From the NCBI GenBank assembly GCA_949361645.1, contig OX442418.1, forward strand, positions 1,177,226 to 1,241,225: a stretch of 64,000 nucleotides of DNA. The letters run 5' to 3'. Below, one piece after another: positions 11,101 through 23,829 of the stretch. The number at the start of each line of letters is the position of its first letter. Within the stretch, counting starts at the first letter, position 1. Under the pieces are notes generated by a model, which was not told the DNA's origin, made no database searches, and saw only the letters and a list, made by a program, of their open reading frames with translations. The translations under genes and the position numbers were made by a program. The DNA is from Spongilla lacustris (taxonomy: Eukaryota > Porifera > Demospongiae > Spongillida > Spongillidae).

Positions 11101-11440
11101 TGAATCTGAGTACTGTACAGTGATAGTGACCTGTGTGCTATGGGAACTGTGCTATGGCTTGTGCTTGGCCCATGCAAACATCACGATTCTATAACATGCT
11201 TCCACTAAATGTGCTATGCTTTTTATATATGAAAGTATTGCTACATGATATGCATAGCAAAATCAGTATTGATCTTGTCATCCTGTCCAACTAGATGTAT
11301 ATGTATGAAAAACATCTAAACATCCCTCCTTCACCAAGGTTCTGATATACAAGGTTAAGTAGTCTGCACTTCTCCCATCAGAGGATGTGACCAAGCTCAA
11401 ATGAGGGCCAATATCATATTACATCATCATTACATCATCA

Positions 11441-13140
11441 TTACACGGCATACTTCAATACAGTATTAGCACCACAGTTTGCTACAAATAGATTACCACT
11501 GATAGGATCTAGAATAACTCCACAAGGTTGATTGAGACTGCCAAAAGTGTGGATCTTGTTTCTTTGACAATCAAAGATGGAGAGACAATTGCCACTGTAC
11601 TCACAGACCATGCTGTAACCTTCTTCATCAACTGCTATTCCAGATGGACCCTTTACATCTCCATATGATCTGACATAGGTCCCCTCAGACTTTGATGGTG
11701 TTAGAACCACAGGCTGCAACATGGATGTTCCCTTGAGGGTCCAAGGCAAGACCACGTGGATACTGAAAACCTTGACTACCAGAGACATTACCATTTATGG
11801 TCAATAGCCAGCTGCCATATTGATCCAATATTATTACTCTGCGGTTGTGGTAATCAGCAACAATCATCCTATCTCTGTGGTCAACATTACCTGCTATTGG
11901 ATAATTAAACTGTCCCTGACCAGATCCATGTTGGCCAAACTTCTGCAGGAACTGTCCTCCTGTTGTCAGCTTCTGTATACAAGTATTGCCACAATCAGCA
12001 ACGTACATCCCATCTCCCTTGATGAATATACCAAATGGATTACTGAACTGCAGACCATCACCACTGCCTCCCCTACCTCAAACACATGAATTCTACCATC
12101 CCTACAGGCTATACAGATGTCTCCACTGTCATGGATGGCAATGCCTAATGGACCACCTCTACAACTGATAACCTGCTGGGGGTTACACAAAGTGAGGTAG
12201 TTATACTTAGGTACATTAAGATCATAAGGACTGCTCTGTACATGTTGAACATCCATTGTGATGACCAGCTGGTGAGGACCAGCAGTCTGAGGGGTGAGGG
12301 TGATGGTGTAGGTACCATCCCCATGGTCCTCCATCTCTCCGTACACAACTGCTCCATCATGTGACTTGGGCCTCAGCTCAGCCTTCCCCTGCAGACCATT
12401 ATATGGGTACCTCTCTCCCTTTGAGGTCTTGGTCTCCACTTTAACACAGTTTATTTCTCTCACCTTGGCTGCTGACCCAGAAGACCATGTACTTTGTGAT
12501 GAAGGTGAGTCCATTACATCACCAAATATGGTGAGTTCATTCATGAGGGAATCAGTTGGTAGTAGGGACACATGTATGTCATTGTTTTGACTGGGAGTGA
12601 GGGACACATTCCCAACCTTCTTCAGGGTGGCCTTCAGTTCAGTGGGTAGCAGTCCTCCAAGAGCTATCACCTCATGGTCAGTGTGGGTCTGGAGGATGTG
12701 GGAGGTCATCTCAATGTAAGCCACCAATCTCATCTTGCATCCTCTGAAACTGTTCCTTCTGGAAGTTATAAATCAGAGCTGTTGCCTAGGAAATAAAAAA
12801 TAATCTCCATATCTGACAACAGTGTCTTCTTCCTTTTTATGAGCAGTGTGGCATTCTCTCTAGAAGCTCAACATGTTTTTGCCACCTTGTCATTTGGCAT
12901 CAATGGCATGCACTAGTGCCTCTTTCATTCCATCTCTGTGGACCACTGCAATATCGCACACCTCAACAATCCTGTGGTCCTTGTGAAGGGCTAACGAACA
13001 GAGTCTACAGGCTGGACATTGGCAAGTCTCACATGAAGAATTTCAACTCTTCTTTCTGGTGATGAGGTGGGGAGCAGAGATGTTCAGTTGGTGTCATGAT
13101 GGATGGAAGCAGTTTGAATGACTCCTTGTCTAGTCTAACC
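11441..13140 (-). pseudogene. TRIM-NHL copy C, decayed
   Basis: Homologous to copies A, B and D from within B-box 2 to the last NHL repeat, but with no RING or B-box 1. The homology starts abruptly near 13,140 (reading right to left). Frameshifts occur around 11,700 (loss of the segment before the fourth NHL repeat), around 12,000-12,080, and in the coiled coil (12,730-12,900), leaving two separate frames (11,441-11,794 and 11,966-12,733). The filamin repeat is still readable. It lies in tandem with copy B on the same strand and reads as a 5'-truncated duplicate. Confidence 0.9.
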
Positions 13141-13300
13141 CTCCTATGTATACTCTATGCCTCCCCATAATTCTTACCCTCTGCCTCCATCTGACGTTGT
13201 TATGATTTAAATTTTAATATGGACATGCATATAAACATTGATATCATCATCCTCTAGCTCTACTTACTAGTACCTATATCTCAACACAACTATTACATAG

Positions 13301-15470
13301 TCACCACACAGCGTATTTCCATATAATATTAGCACCACAGTTTACTATATATAGTCTTCCACTAATAGGATCTAGAATAATCCCACGAGGTTGATTGAGA
13401 CCCTCAAATGCACGAATTTTGTTTCCTTGAGGATCAAAGATGGAGACACAATTGCCACTGTACTCACTAACAATGCTGTAACCTTCATCAACTGCTATTC
13501 CAGATGGACCCTTTACATCTCCATATGACCTGACATAGGTCCCCTCAGGTGTGAAGACTTTGATGGTGTTAGAACCATAGGCCGTAACATGGATGTTTCC
13601 TTGAGGGTCCAAGGCAAGACCATATGGAAGCTTGAAACCAAGACTACCAGAGACATTACCATTTATGGTCAATAGCCAGGTGCCATTTTGATCCAATATT
13701 ACTACTCTGTTGTTGTGGTAATCAGCAACAATCATCCTATCTTCATGGTCAACAAAAACTGATACTGGTCCATTAAACTGTCCCTGACCAGATCCCTTGT
13801 GGCCAAACTTCTGCAGGACCTGTCCACCTGTTGTCAGCGTCTGTAAACGGTCATTGCCAAAATCAGCAATATACATCACATCTCCCTTGATGAATATACC
13901 ACGTGGTCCACTGAACTGACCATCACCACTCCCACCACTACCTATGGTTCTCTTCTGATGATGACCAGCTTGGTCAAATACCCGAATACTGTTATCACTG
14001 ATACAGGATACATAAATGTCTCCACTGTCATGGATGGCAATACCTGATGGACCACCACTACAACTGATAATGGGGTTACATAAGGTGAGGTAGTTATGCT
14101 TAGGTGGTCTCACATCAAGGTCATGAGGACTGTTCTGTACATGTTGATCATCCATTGTGATGACCAGCTGGTGACGACCAGCAGTCTGAGGGGTGAGGGT
14201 GATGGTGTAAGTACCATCCCCATGGTCCTCCACCTCTCCATACACAACTGCTCCATCATGTGACTTGGGCCTCAGCTCAGCCTTCACCTGCAGACCACCA
14301 TATGGGTACCTCTCTCCCTTTGAGGTCTTGGTCTCCACTTTAACGCAGTACACTTCTCCCACCTTGGCTGCTGACCCAGAAGACCATGTGCTTTGTGATG
14401 GAGATGAATCCATCACATGACCAAATATGGAGAGTTCCTTCATGAGGGAATCAGTTGGTAGTAGGGACACATGTATGTTACTGTACTGACTGGGAGTGAG
14501 GGACACATTCCCAACCTTCTTCAGAGTGGCCTTCAGTTCAGTGGGTAGCAGTCCTCCAAGAGCTACCACCTCATGGTCAGTGTGGGTCTGGAGGATGTGT
14601 GAGGTCGTCTCAGTGTAGTGACCAATCTCATCTTGCATCCTCACAAACTGTTCCTTCTGGAGGGTCAATGCTGTTGCCTTGGAAACTAAAATGGCCTCCA
14701 TATCTGATAACAGTGCCTTCTTCCTTTTCTCTATGGTATGGTGGAGCTGTTCAAAGGCTTGGTCAATGAGCAGTGTGACATTCTCTCTGGAAATCTCAAC
14801 CTGTTCTGCCATCTTGTCATGAGCATCAATGGCACTGGTCAGCTTTGAGGTCACTTCTTTTGCACACACAAGCGCCTTTCTCATTTCATCTCTGTTGACC
14901 TTTGCAATATTGCACAGCTCAGCAATCCTGTGGTCCTTGTGAAGGACTAGGATACAGTCTCTGCAGGCCAGACATTGGCAAGTTTCGCAGTAGAATTTCA
15001 ACTCTTCTTTCTGGTGATGAGGTTGAGAGCAGAGATGTTTAGTTGGTGTCATGATGGATGGAAGTAGTTTGAGAGACTCCTTGTCTAGTCCAACTATCTG
15101 GTGACAGTAAAACATGTTGTTCTTGTGATTCCCATGGCAGAAAGTACACAGGAACTGACCACATGTACAACAGAACACCACTGCAGGCCCCTTGCCTCCA
15201 TCAATGCAAACATCACATGACTTTTCACCATCACTGCCTATCTTGGCCACATCCACTTCAAAGCTAAGATGGAGGTTCTGAGGTATAACATTGACTCCAC
15301 CCTCGGGTATGGTGATACTTCTCTGACAGGTAGGACACTCCATGTTCTGCTTGGTCCCAGACCTCTCTATTTCCTTATGTAGACACTGGGCACAGAAGGA
15401 GTGGAGACATGGAAGGATCCTGGGATCTCTGTAGGGCTTAGAGCACAGCTGACATATGGTGTGGGCAGAG
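13301..15470 (-). CDS. TRIM-NHL protein, copy B, full domain set
   Basis: One large exon (13,301-15,470) behind an acceptor TTGTTCCACAG, equivalent to exon 2 of copies A and D; the in-frame TTG just upstream is intronic, not a start. It encodes the C3HC4 RING, B-box 1 (CDVCIDGG), a complete B-box 2 (CSQPHHQKEELKFYC ... CRDC), a coiled coil, the filamin repeat and six NHL repeats, about 720 residues in all. It is the most complete family member here. I could not find the expected short first exon (Met...Cys-Asn-Ser-Trp/Cys type) in 15,471-16,500 on the minus strand. It may lie further upstream behind the foldback element, or be lost. Predicted cytoplasmic E3 ubiquitin ligase and target-binding propeller, from family knowledge. 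Confidence 0.88.
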
Positions 15471-15479
15471 CTGTGGAAC

Positions 15480-16424
15480 AAAGACAGTTACGTATAAGAA
15501 TTTGTACATGTACACTTTTATAGGGATCTATACCTGTTAAGTAGGTAGTCTACTGACACGAATTACAGATATTCAGGCTATAAAATTAGCATAGCTGGAA
15601 AGAGTGTGCATAGGAAATGCATTATAATGGTACATCATATGTGTAGATATCATTCATATTACGAACAATAATGAACGTTTTGTAATTGTAACCAAAAAAA
15701 GTGACGCAGTAGTCAATACTAATCAATGGTTAAAATTGGCACGGTTATGATTTCAAACGATGTAATGGGATAAACTTGATACAATTACATATATATATAT
15801 AATATTATAATTATATATATTCATAATTTAACTTTCTGACCCTGCTATTGGTATGTTACAAAATTTTGCTTATTATGCATTTGCATACAATTAAATTTAT
15901 TTGCATGACAAAAATAGGATTACATGTAAAAGTACTTCTATATGCATGATGCAGCAAATATGATCAGTAAAAAGTGTTCACAAAACTCAAGATCACCATC
16001 ATATAATCAACTAATAATTTATCTATTTTCATGGAACATCAGTCTTCTTCATTATCTTCAGTCTCATTTGGAACCCAGTCATTTAGCATCAGAAACAAGT
16101 TCATCGATCACTGGTGGCTCCCAGAACAGAAACATTTTTCTTAAACTTGCTGCTTTGGACTTTCCACTCCCTTAAAGCTATGTTGTAGTTTCCCTTAAGA
16201 TATCTTGAATGAGCCTGAGATTGTGATGGTTTTTTTTCTTTTCTTTTCTACATATATTGTAAATATTGTTTTGAGGTGACATTTTAAAAAACTATCTTGG
16301 AGAGAGCTCTCACTGGGGGTCTGTAGTGTATGGAATCTTTAATCAAAATCTGCTATTTCGCAATCTACCTATATATATAGCTTATTATTATAATTATAAT
16401 TATAATATAATTATATATATAATA

Positions 16425-16461
<37 letters not shown>

Positions 16462-16590
16462 TAAATATATATTATCAAAATTCACAAGTTACAAGATAAA
16501 TGAACAAAACAAACAACATGATACTTATCCTAACACTCACTCACTCACTATACAAAAAACTCTTCCTCCTGACTGCCCATCTTCTATTAT
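15480..16590. other. AT-rich flank of the foldback element
   Basis: No gene recognised; the 77-codon frame at 15,942-16,175 is unsupported. TA-rich tracts at 15,788-15,825 and 16,378-16,475 precede the foldback arm. A similar TA-rich tract follows its other end (34,461-34,560), so the element appears to sit in an AT-repeat target. Confidence 0.5.
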
Positions 16591-17068
16591 AATAATTGGG
16601 ACAGTTTCCGAGAAAATGATACTTCGCATATATAAATATAAAGTTATAAAAATGCCTCGCGTTTGAATCGCTATAACTCCAGAACAATACATGATATTAA
16701 CTTTCTATTTTCAACACATCATACTACACCATTGCTCTATAATAAAATACATTTTGGGGCCTTGCATATGCTCCGTGCCAGTATTGCAACGTTCGATACC
16801 CCAGCGGGTTCAAACCCACCATAACTTTAGGTAGGAGTAATCAATTCGCTTCAAATTCGGTTTGTAGGTAGAGAGGTCATATACCTATCGATTTGTTCTG
16901 TTCGTTAATTTTTATGTCATCCGTTGCGGAGATACAGCGGCGCAAAGTTGGTACAAGTTTCCCGCTCGAATCGCGCCGTTGTACGTGCGTGAACTGCTTC
17001 CATACCAAATTACATGAATATGCAACTACTTCCTGTGGGCTGAGACTTGGATAACTTATAGCCACACC

Positions 17069-19909
17069 TACGGTGGCCCTGGAGGTCGCGCGACCAAACA
17101 TTGCACGACACGCGATTTTGTGATTGCGTCCGATTCTGCGATTAATCATTGATCCCATTCCGCGACCGAACAATCGTCCACTTCCGCTACCGTACATCAA
17201 CGCGAACTAGCATTGATCTATTTTTGGGATCAAACAACGGTCTATTTTTGGGATCAAACAACGGTCTATTTTTGGGATCGACCAGCCGAACGTTTCTCAG
17301 ACCGACCTGCCAAACGTACTATGGGATATACATGTAGGCGGTACCTTCCATGACGTCACCGAAAATAGTACTTCACAGAGACGATCCGGGCCGTAAGTTA
17401 TCACTAACAGGTAACAAATTATGCATATACACGCACATGCAGGACTAATAGTACTGGAGGCAGCAGAAGACAATCCTGGACATAATCGCGTATCAGCGGC
17501 TATTAAATGCACCACGTGGTTGACAGTTGGGTAAGTGTGTCACTATGCTGGCTACATTGGTGCAGTACCAGTAAACCAACAGCATCGCTATACCGCTCCG
17601 CTATACCTTCAGGCTAACATGGCTCAAGAAAAGGCTCGCTGCACAGCATGGGACTAAAACGGCGCAACGCTGCGACGCCTTATACACAGGATATTAAGGT
17701 CAGTACTTTGCCGAGCTACGAATATACACAGTGGTGTGATTGGGGAGCCATAGAATGAGCTGCAAATGTCCAACTGCTACCTCGGGTACCGGTCAATGTG
17801 GCGAATGCTTCAAATGAAGTACGGATACATGCACCATTACCTTAAAGGTGCCCCATATTTGAGTGAGATACATGTCACATGCCTTGATAGCGTATGCATG
17901 CATCTATATTGCACGTTTACATAATTTTGTTTGTGCACACCATTAAAAAAAAAAACATTACTTAATATGTGCCTGCATGATGCTGTGTGGGATATGTGCT
18001 GTGTGTTTGTGTGTGATATGTGCTGTTATTGTGTGATATGTGCTATGTGCATGTGCTCTATTCCTTAAGTGCTAAAACAACTAATCCTCCCCCCACTGAG
18101 GTGTTTGATTGTCTTTTGTGGTCAACACCTTCAGAGATTACTTTTTAAAATGTGGCTGTGTGTGTGTGTGTGTGACTGTGTTTTTGGGACTGTATGTTTG
18201 ATATGTTACAGTCAAATGCTATAACAAAACTCCACACTGCTTTTGTGGTCACATCTTCAAAGATTACTTAATATGTGACTGCATGTGTATGTGTGTTTGT
18301 ATGTGTGTCCATGTTTCCTTTATTTCGGATTGCATACTTCAGGATGTTCGATGTAAGAAGTGATTGTGGGACAGAAAGAATGGCTTTATGACATGAGCAT
18401 GATGACCAGTTTGTAGGGAAGCTCCATCAGAAACACTGTAAGCATCATATGCATTGCTACTTTGATCTCAAGCCAAGAGTGGTTCTTCATGTAGCAAATT
18501 GGAGAACCTGTCCTCTTGGGCACAGCAAAAACTTGAGAGCATCCCGCCAGGACAAAAAGAAATATATAAACTCACTATGGCAACTATCGAGGGATATGCA
18601 CCTGCTGTTGAGGTCCTCCAGATCCTTCACTGTTGTAACCTGGGGATTATGATGAGGCAAATGGCTTGGAGGAACAGCATACCTGGCTCTTTACATGTAA
18701 CATATGGTCTCCAGGGCCTGGGAAGGAGCCATTTTCATCCTTAACAAGATTCAACAAAACATGCAAATACTTGCATGTATTAAATGTATTATGAAATTAT
18801 TTCATTTTTTATTTCTGCACTTGAATTTTTCATTTTATATGCATATACAATATGTCAAAAGAGGATAGTCATGATTCTCTAACTCTAAGGTTTCATGATG
18901 AGCTTGTCGTACCCATCGATGTGCCAACAACAGTTTGGACCCTGCAATGAAACACAAAATCCACAGGTTCTCCTAGTCAGTCACAAAGCCATGAACCAAC
19001 AGGATCCATTATGGCAAGTAGCATCATCACAGCGGATCTAGATGAGTGACAAAAGAGTGTCTGCCAAGGACCACGTGTACCTCACCCAAATATGGGGCAC
19101 CTTTGAATTGTGTATCAGTAGGCCTACTTCATTTGATCATTCGCCACATTGACCGGTACCCAAGGTAGCAGTTGGACATTTGCAGCTCATTCTATGGCTC
19201 CCCAATCACACCACTGTGTATATTCGTAGCTCGGCAAAGTACTGACCTTAATATCCTGTGTATAAGGCGTCGCAGCGTTGCGCCGTTTTAGTCCCATGCT
19301 TTGCAGCGAGCCTTTTCTTGAGCCATGTTAGCCTGAAGGTATAGCGGAGCGGTATAGCGATGCTGTTGGTTTACTGGTACTGCACCAATGTAGCCAGCAT
19401 AGTGACACACTTACCCAACTGTCAACCACGTGGTGCATTTAATAGCCGCTGATACGCGATTATGTCCAGGATTGTCTTCTGCTGCCTCCAGTACTATTAG
19501 TCCTGCATGTGCGTGTATATGCATAATTTGTTACCTGTTAGTGATAACTTACGGCCCGGATCGTCTCTGTGAAGTACTATTTTCGGTGACGTCATGGAAG
19601 GTACCGCCTACAAGTATATCCCATAGTACGTTTGGCAGGTCGGTCTGAGAAACGTTCGGCTGGTCGATCCCAAAAATAGACCGTTGTTTGATCCCAAAAA
19701 TAGACCGTTGTTTGATCCCAAAAATAGATCAATGCTAGTTCGCGTTGATGTACGGTAGCGGAAGTGGACGATTGTTCGGTCGCGGAATGGGATCAATGAT
19801 TAATCGCAGAATCGTACGGTTGCTACATTGCTCGATCGCGGAATCGGACCGTTGCTATATTGTTCAATCACAAAATCGCGTGTCGTGCGCGACCTCCAGG
19901 GCCACCGTA
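17069..19909. mobile_element. 2.84-kb palindromic element inserted in the left foldback arm
   Basis: Ends TACGGTGGCCCTGGAGGTCG and its complement are flanked by a direct CACACC duplication (17,063-17,068 and 19,910-19,915). The uninterrupted target is preserved in the other arm near 33,985. Inverted arms of about 800 bp (17,069-17,868 and 19,081-19,909) enclose a 1.2-kb spacer. The arms contain a triplicated TCTATTTTTGGGATC motif. The right arm has about 50 bp more than the left near its outer end. Confidence 0.88.
17870..19080 (+). other. spacer of the palindromic element; unidentified frames
   Basis: Contains TG-rich tracts (17,975-18,050; 18,160-18,190) and an 81-codon frame at 18,499-18,744 starting MENLSSWAQQKLESIPPGQ. 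Its composition is protein-like, but it matches no family I recognise. No transposase motif is seen. Confidence 0.35.
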
Positions 19910-20099
19910 CACACCTATATATACTGCGCTAGCTAGCTAGCTGGAGTGGGTAAGTATTTAATCTATCGTCCCTGTTACAGTTGATATTCGTTATCTTCTG
20001 TGTATAGATAAACGATATGCATAGCGACGTCCACTGAAGACAAGCTCGTAAGAGGTTCAATCGGCGGACGAGTTCGAGCCGGTACGGTTACGACGAGAT

Positions 20100-22950
20100 A
20101 TTCAAGATACTTTCGATGAGGATGGGGAGATCGAGAACGGTAGTGACGGCGGTCATACCACTGACGATGGTGGTTGTAGGAAGTAAACAGCCGCTAAATC
20201 ACCACCGGCCCCGCCCCCCACATATGGGCCATTGCAAGTCCAGACAGCAGCCCTGCAAAACCAACAGATGCAATGCAGAGCCACCAACCCGCACTACCTA
20301 GGGAACCACCCGCCCATATCAGACCCTACACAGGAGCTACCAACTAACCAATGGGGTCAGCCTCCACAGTACAAGTAGAGATACTTATACTAACCCTCTC
20401 CCTGCAAATGGAGTTGGCAGCCCTCACAATTTCAGGGCAGCCATGAACTACATGTACATGTACCAAGGGAAGTCACACATGCCCCCTCCCAACACTACCA
20501 GTGGAACTACATGTATTAGCCCTCACTGCAAATGGCCTTACATGTACATGTAAGCAGAACCCCATTGGTCCAGCCCCCTCCCCTCCCCACCCCCACTATT
20601 GATTATTCTCTGCAAGTTCAAGCTTAAGGGGCCAATGGAGCCATCCCCACACAGCAAAATCACCAGTCCCCATCACTACAGCCTTGCAAACTTTCAAAAC
20701 AATACCTCCACACTGCAAGTAGTGGAGCCACCAGCTCTCTTACGGATGGGGTTACCAGACCTTGCACTGCCAGTATGGGAGCCCTCACAAGCAGGGGTCA
20801 ATAGATGCCAGTGGAGATGCCGCCCTCACACTACAAGTAGTCCCCATAAAGTACTGTACGTACACCCTCCCCTCTCCAAACAGTGGAACCATAAGCCCTC
20901 AATGCACGTGCTCCACACACTGAGACCAGCCACCTGGACCAATGGAGTCAGCTCCCTCACTGCAAGTGGACAGTATCATTGGACCATTAATGCAAGTGAA
21001 CTTAATAGCCACACGATACAAGTGAACTAACATGTAATACCTCCCGCACACTGCAAGTACTGGAGCCACCATCTCTCTTACAGATGGGGTTACCAGACCC
21101 TGCACTGCCAATGGAGATGCCAGCCATCACACTACAAGCAATTAAGCAGTCCCCAAATTTCAGGGGAAGCCATGAACTACATATGCACTGAACGTACACC
21201 CGCCCTTTCACTGCAAGTGCCCTACACACTGGGACCAGCCCCCACGGCCCTCCTGCCCACTACCTGTCTTTCACTGCAGGTAGAGTCAACGGCCCAGGGA
21301 CAAATGGGGTCAGCTCCCTCACTGCAAGCAGACAGTAACATTGTAACTATTAATGCAAGTGAACTTAAAAGCCCACACTGCATTCCAGTTAGCATCAGTG
21401 GAGCCATGCATATTCCAGATGGAGTTATCAGACTGCCAGCAGGGAAGCCACCAGCTGCTAAACTCCCCGGGGTCATTGGGGGGTCCCACAATAATGCATA
21501 CTGGTGGATGGAGTCACACTGCAAGTGGAAATGGCACCCCGCACAATTTTAGGGAGCCACGAACTGGAGCCACACATGCCCCCACTATCTATGGAACCAT
21601 TCACCCTCACTAGCAGCCCCCACATATGACACCCTATCTCCCACTACCTATTATCATTCACTGCAAGTTTCAGCAGCCTTCTCAGCCTTCTCAATACAAG
21701 TGCACCATACCATTCACTGCAAGTTCAAGGGGCCAATGGTCACACATCAAAACCACCATCCTCCATTGATCACTGCAAGTGAACTAAACAACTGCACGAT
21801 GCAAGTGAATTTCCATTAAATGTAAATGCCTCCACAATGCAAGTAGTGGAGCCACCAGCTCTGTTACAGATGGGGTTACCAGACCCTGCATTTGGTCAAT
21901 GCCAGCAGGGGTGCCCACACAAGCTGGGGTCAGTAGGTATTTGATGCCAGTAGAGATGCCAACCCTCACACTACAACCCATGAACTACATGTACTGTACG
22001 TACACCTGCCCATCTCAAAACACTACCAATGGAACCATTAGGCCTCCTGCCCTGCACTACCTGCATGTCCTTCACTGCACGTTGAGTCAACATACGGCCC
22101 AGGGACCAATGGCGTCAGCTCCCTTACTGCAAGTGGACAGTATCATTGGAATCATTAATGCAAGTGAACTTAATAGCCGCACATTACAGGTCCCGTTAGC
22201 ACCAGCGGTTCTTGGTCTGTCAGCAAAGGAGCCACCAGCTGCTAAACACCCCAGGGTCATTGGGGCCCCCAGAATAATCATGCTGGTGGAAACTCACAAC
22301 AGTGGAATTGGAATTGGTAACCCCCACAATATTAGGGGAACCATGAACTGGAGCCCCCCGCTATCCATGGAACCATTAGCCCTCACTTAGCAGGAGTACC
22401 TCCCACTACATGTACCTATCCTTCACTGCATGTTTCATCTGCCAAGATTACCAGCCGTATCACTACAAGTGCACCATACCCGTGAACATTTACCGCAGGT
22501 TCAAGGGGCCAATGGGACCACTGGAGCCATTCTCACACATTAGAACCACCATCCCCCATAACTGCAAGTGAACTTAACAGCCGCACAAGACAAGTGAACT
22601 TACATTTAATGCCTACACACTGCTACTAGTAGAGCCACCAGCTGCCACATTACCGGTCCTCACAAAACTAGACCCCATCATGAGGAGTGGAACCACACAT
22701 GCAATGGAGCCATTAGCTCTCACTGCATGTGGACTAACTTACATGGTGCAGGCCCCAAACACTGGGGCCAGCCACAATGGCCCCCTATCCGCTTAACCTC
22801 ACACAGTACAACCACCAGCTCCTCAATGCAAATGGAACCACCAGACCCACTACCTGTGAAACCTTTAACTCCCTACCTGTGAAACTGACCAGTCATTAAC
22901 CCCCACACTACAAGAGGACTTACACTGTCAGGAGAACCATCAACTACTAG
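20100..22950. repeat. left-arm array of TGCAAGT motifs
   Basis: By eye some thirty copies of ACTGCAAGTG or close variants (ACTACAAGT, AATGCAAGTGAACT) recur at irregular spacing of about 25-120 bp, within larger repeating blocks that include GGAGCCACCAGCTCT ... GGGGTTACCAGACC. The array reappears in reverse complement (CACTTGCAGTG) at 23,830-26,860. The forward frames seen here are repeat read-through rich in Ser/Thr/Pro/His. Confidence 0.8.
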
Positions 22951-23829
22951 TGGAGCTACCAGCCCGCATTGGACAAATGGGAACACCATGCACCACTGAA
23001 GCAGCCTCCGTTTGTAGAGTGTACATGTATACGTTTTGAACACATTTTGTGTTGTAGATCTGAACTAAATGTTTGTGCATGTACAGAGGCATGTACAGAG
23101 TTATTTTATCTGGGGTGGAAGTGAAGCCCATGCTGTTAGTGGTGAATATATTTACCAGCCCTATCGGTACTGATTGCGGGTGGTCTGCACCCGTGGTTGG
23201 TTTATATACACAAGCAGAGAGCTTTTTGGAAGAAAAAAAATAAGAATAAAACCCCCTACAGCTGGGAACTACATGTAGTGCTTTACATTGTTGAGGTACA
23301 CTTAGCAAAACATGTAAGTGCCATTTTGGATGTGTGTCACGGTGAAGACATCAGAATTCATGACCGCACAAGTGAAGTTGGTGGTCATGAATTCCAATGT
23401 CTTCACCGTGCCAAATTATAGCTGTGACTGCGCATGCAATTTATGTGACATTCTAAGTGGCACTTACAAGTTTTGCAACTTGTACATGTATCTCAACACT
23501 ACACAGTTCCCAGTAGGCTTTTTTCTTTTCAAAAAGCCTTCTGCTTGTCTATATAAACCAACCACGGGTGCAGACCACCCGCAATCAGTACCGATAGGGC
23601 TGGTAACTATATTCACCACTAACAGCATGGGCTTCACTTCCACCCCAGATAAAATAACTCTGTACATGCCTCGGTACATGCACAAACATTTAGTTCAGAT
23701 CTACAACACAAAATGTGTTCAAAACGTACACATGTACACTCTACAAACGGAGGCTGCTTCAGTGGTGCATGGTGTTCCCATTTGTCCAATGCGGGCTGGT
23801 AGCTCCACTAGTAGTTGATGGTTCTCCTG

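Noticed and set aside
15481..15481. Start of TRIM copy B at a TTG codon
   Set aside because: The TTG lies in the acceptor TTTGTTCCACAG shared with copy D; the exon begins at 15,470.
23365..23384. Foldback centre as an assembly mirror artefact
   Set aside because: Arms differ by many substitutions, an extra block of about 0.7 kb and different nested insertions. Read support should still be checked.
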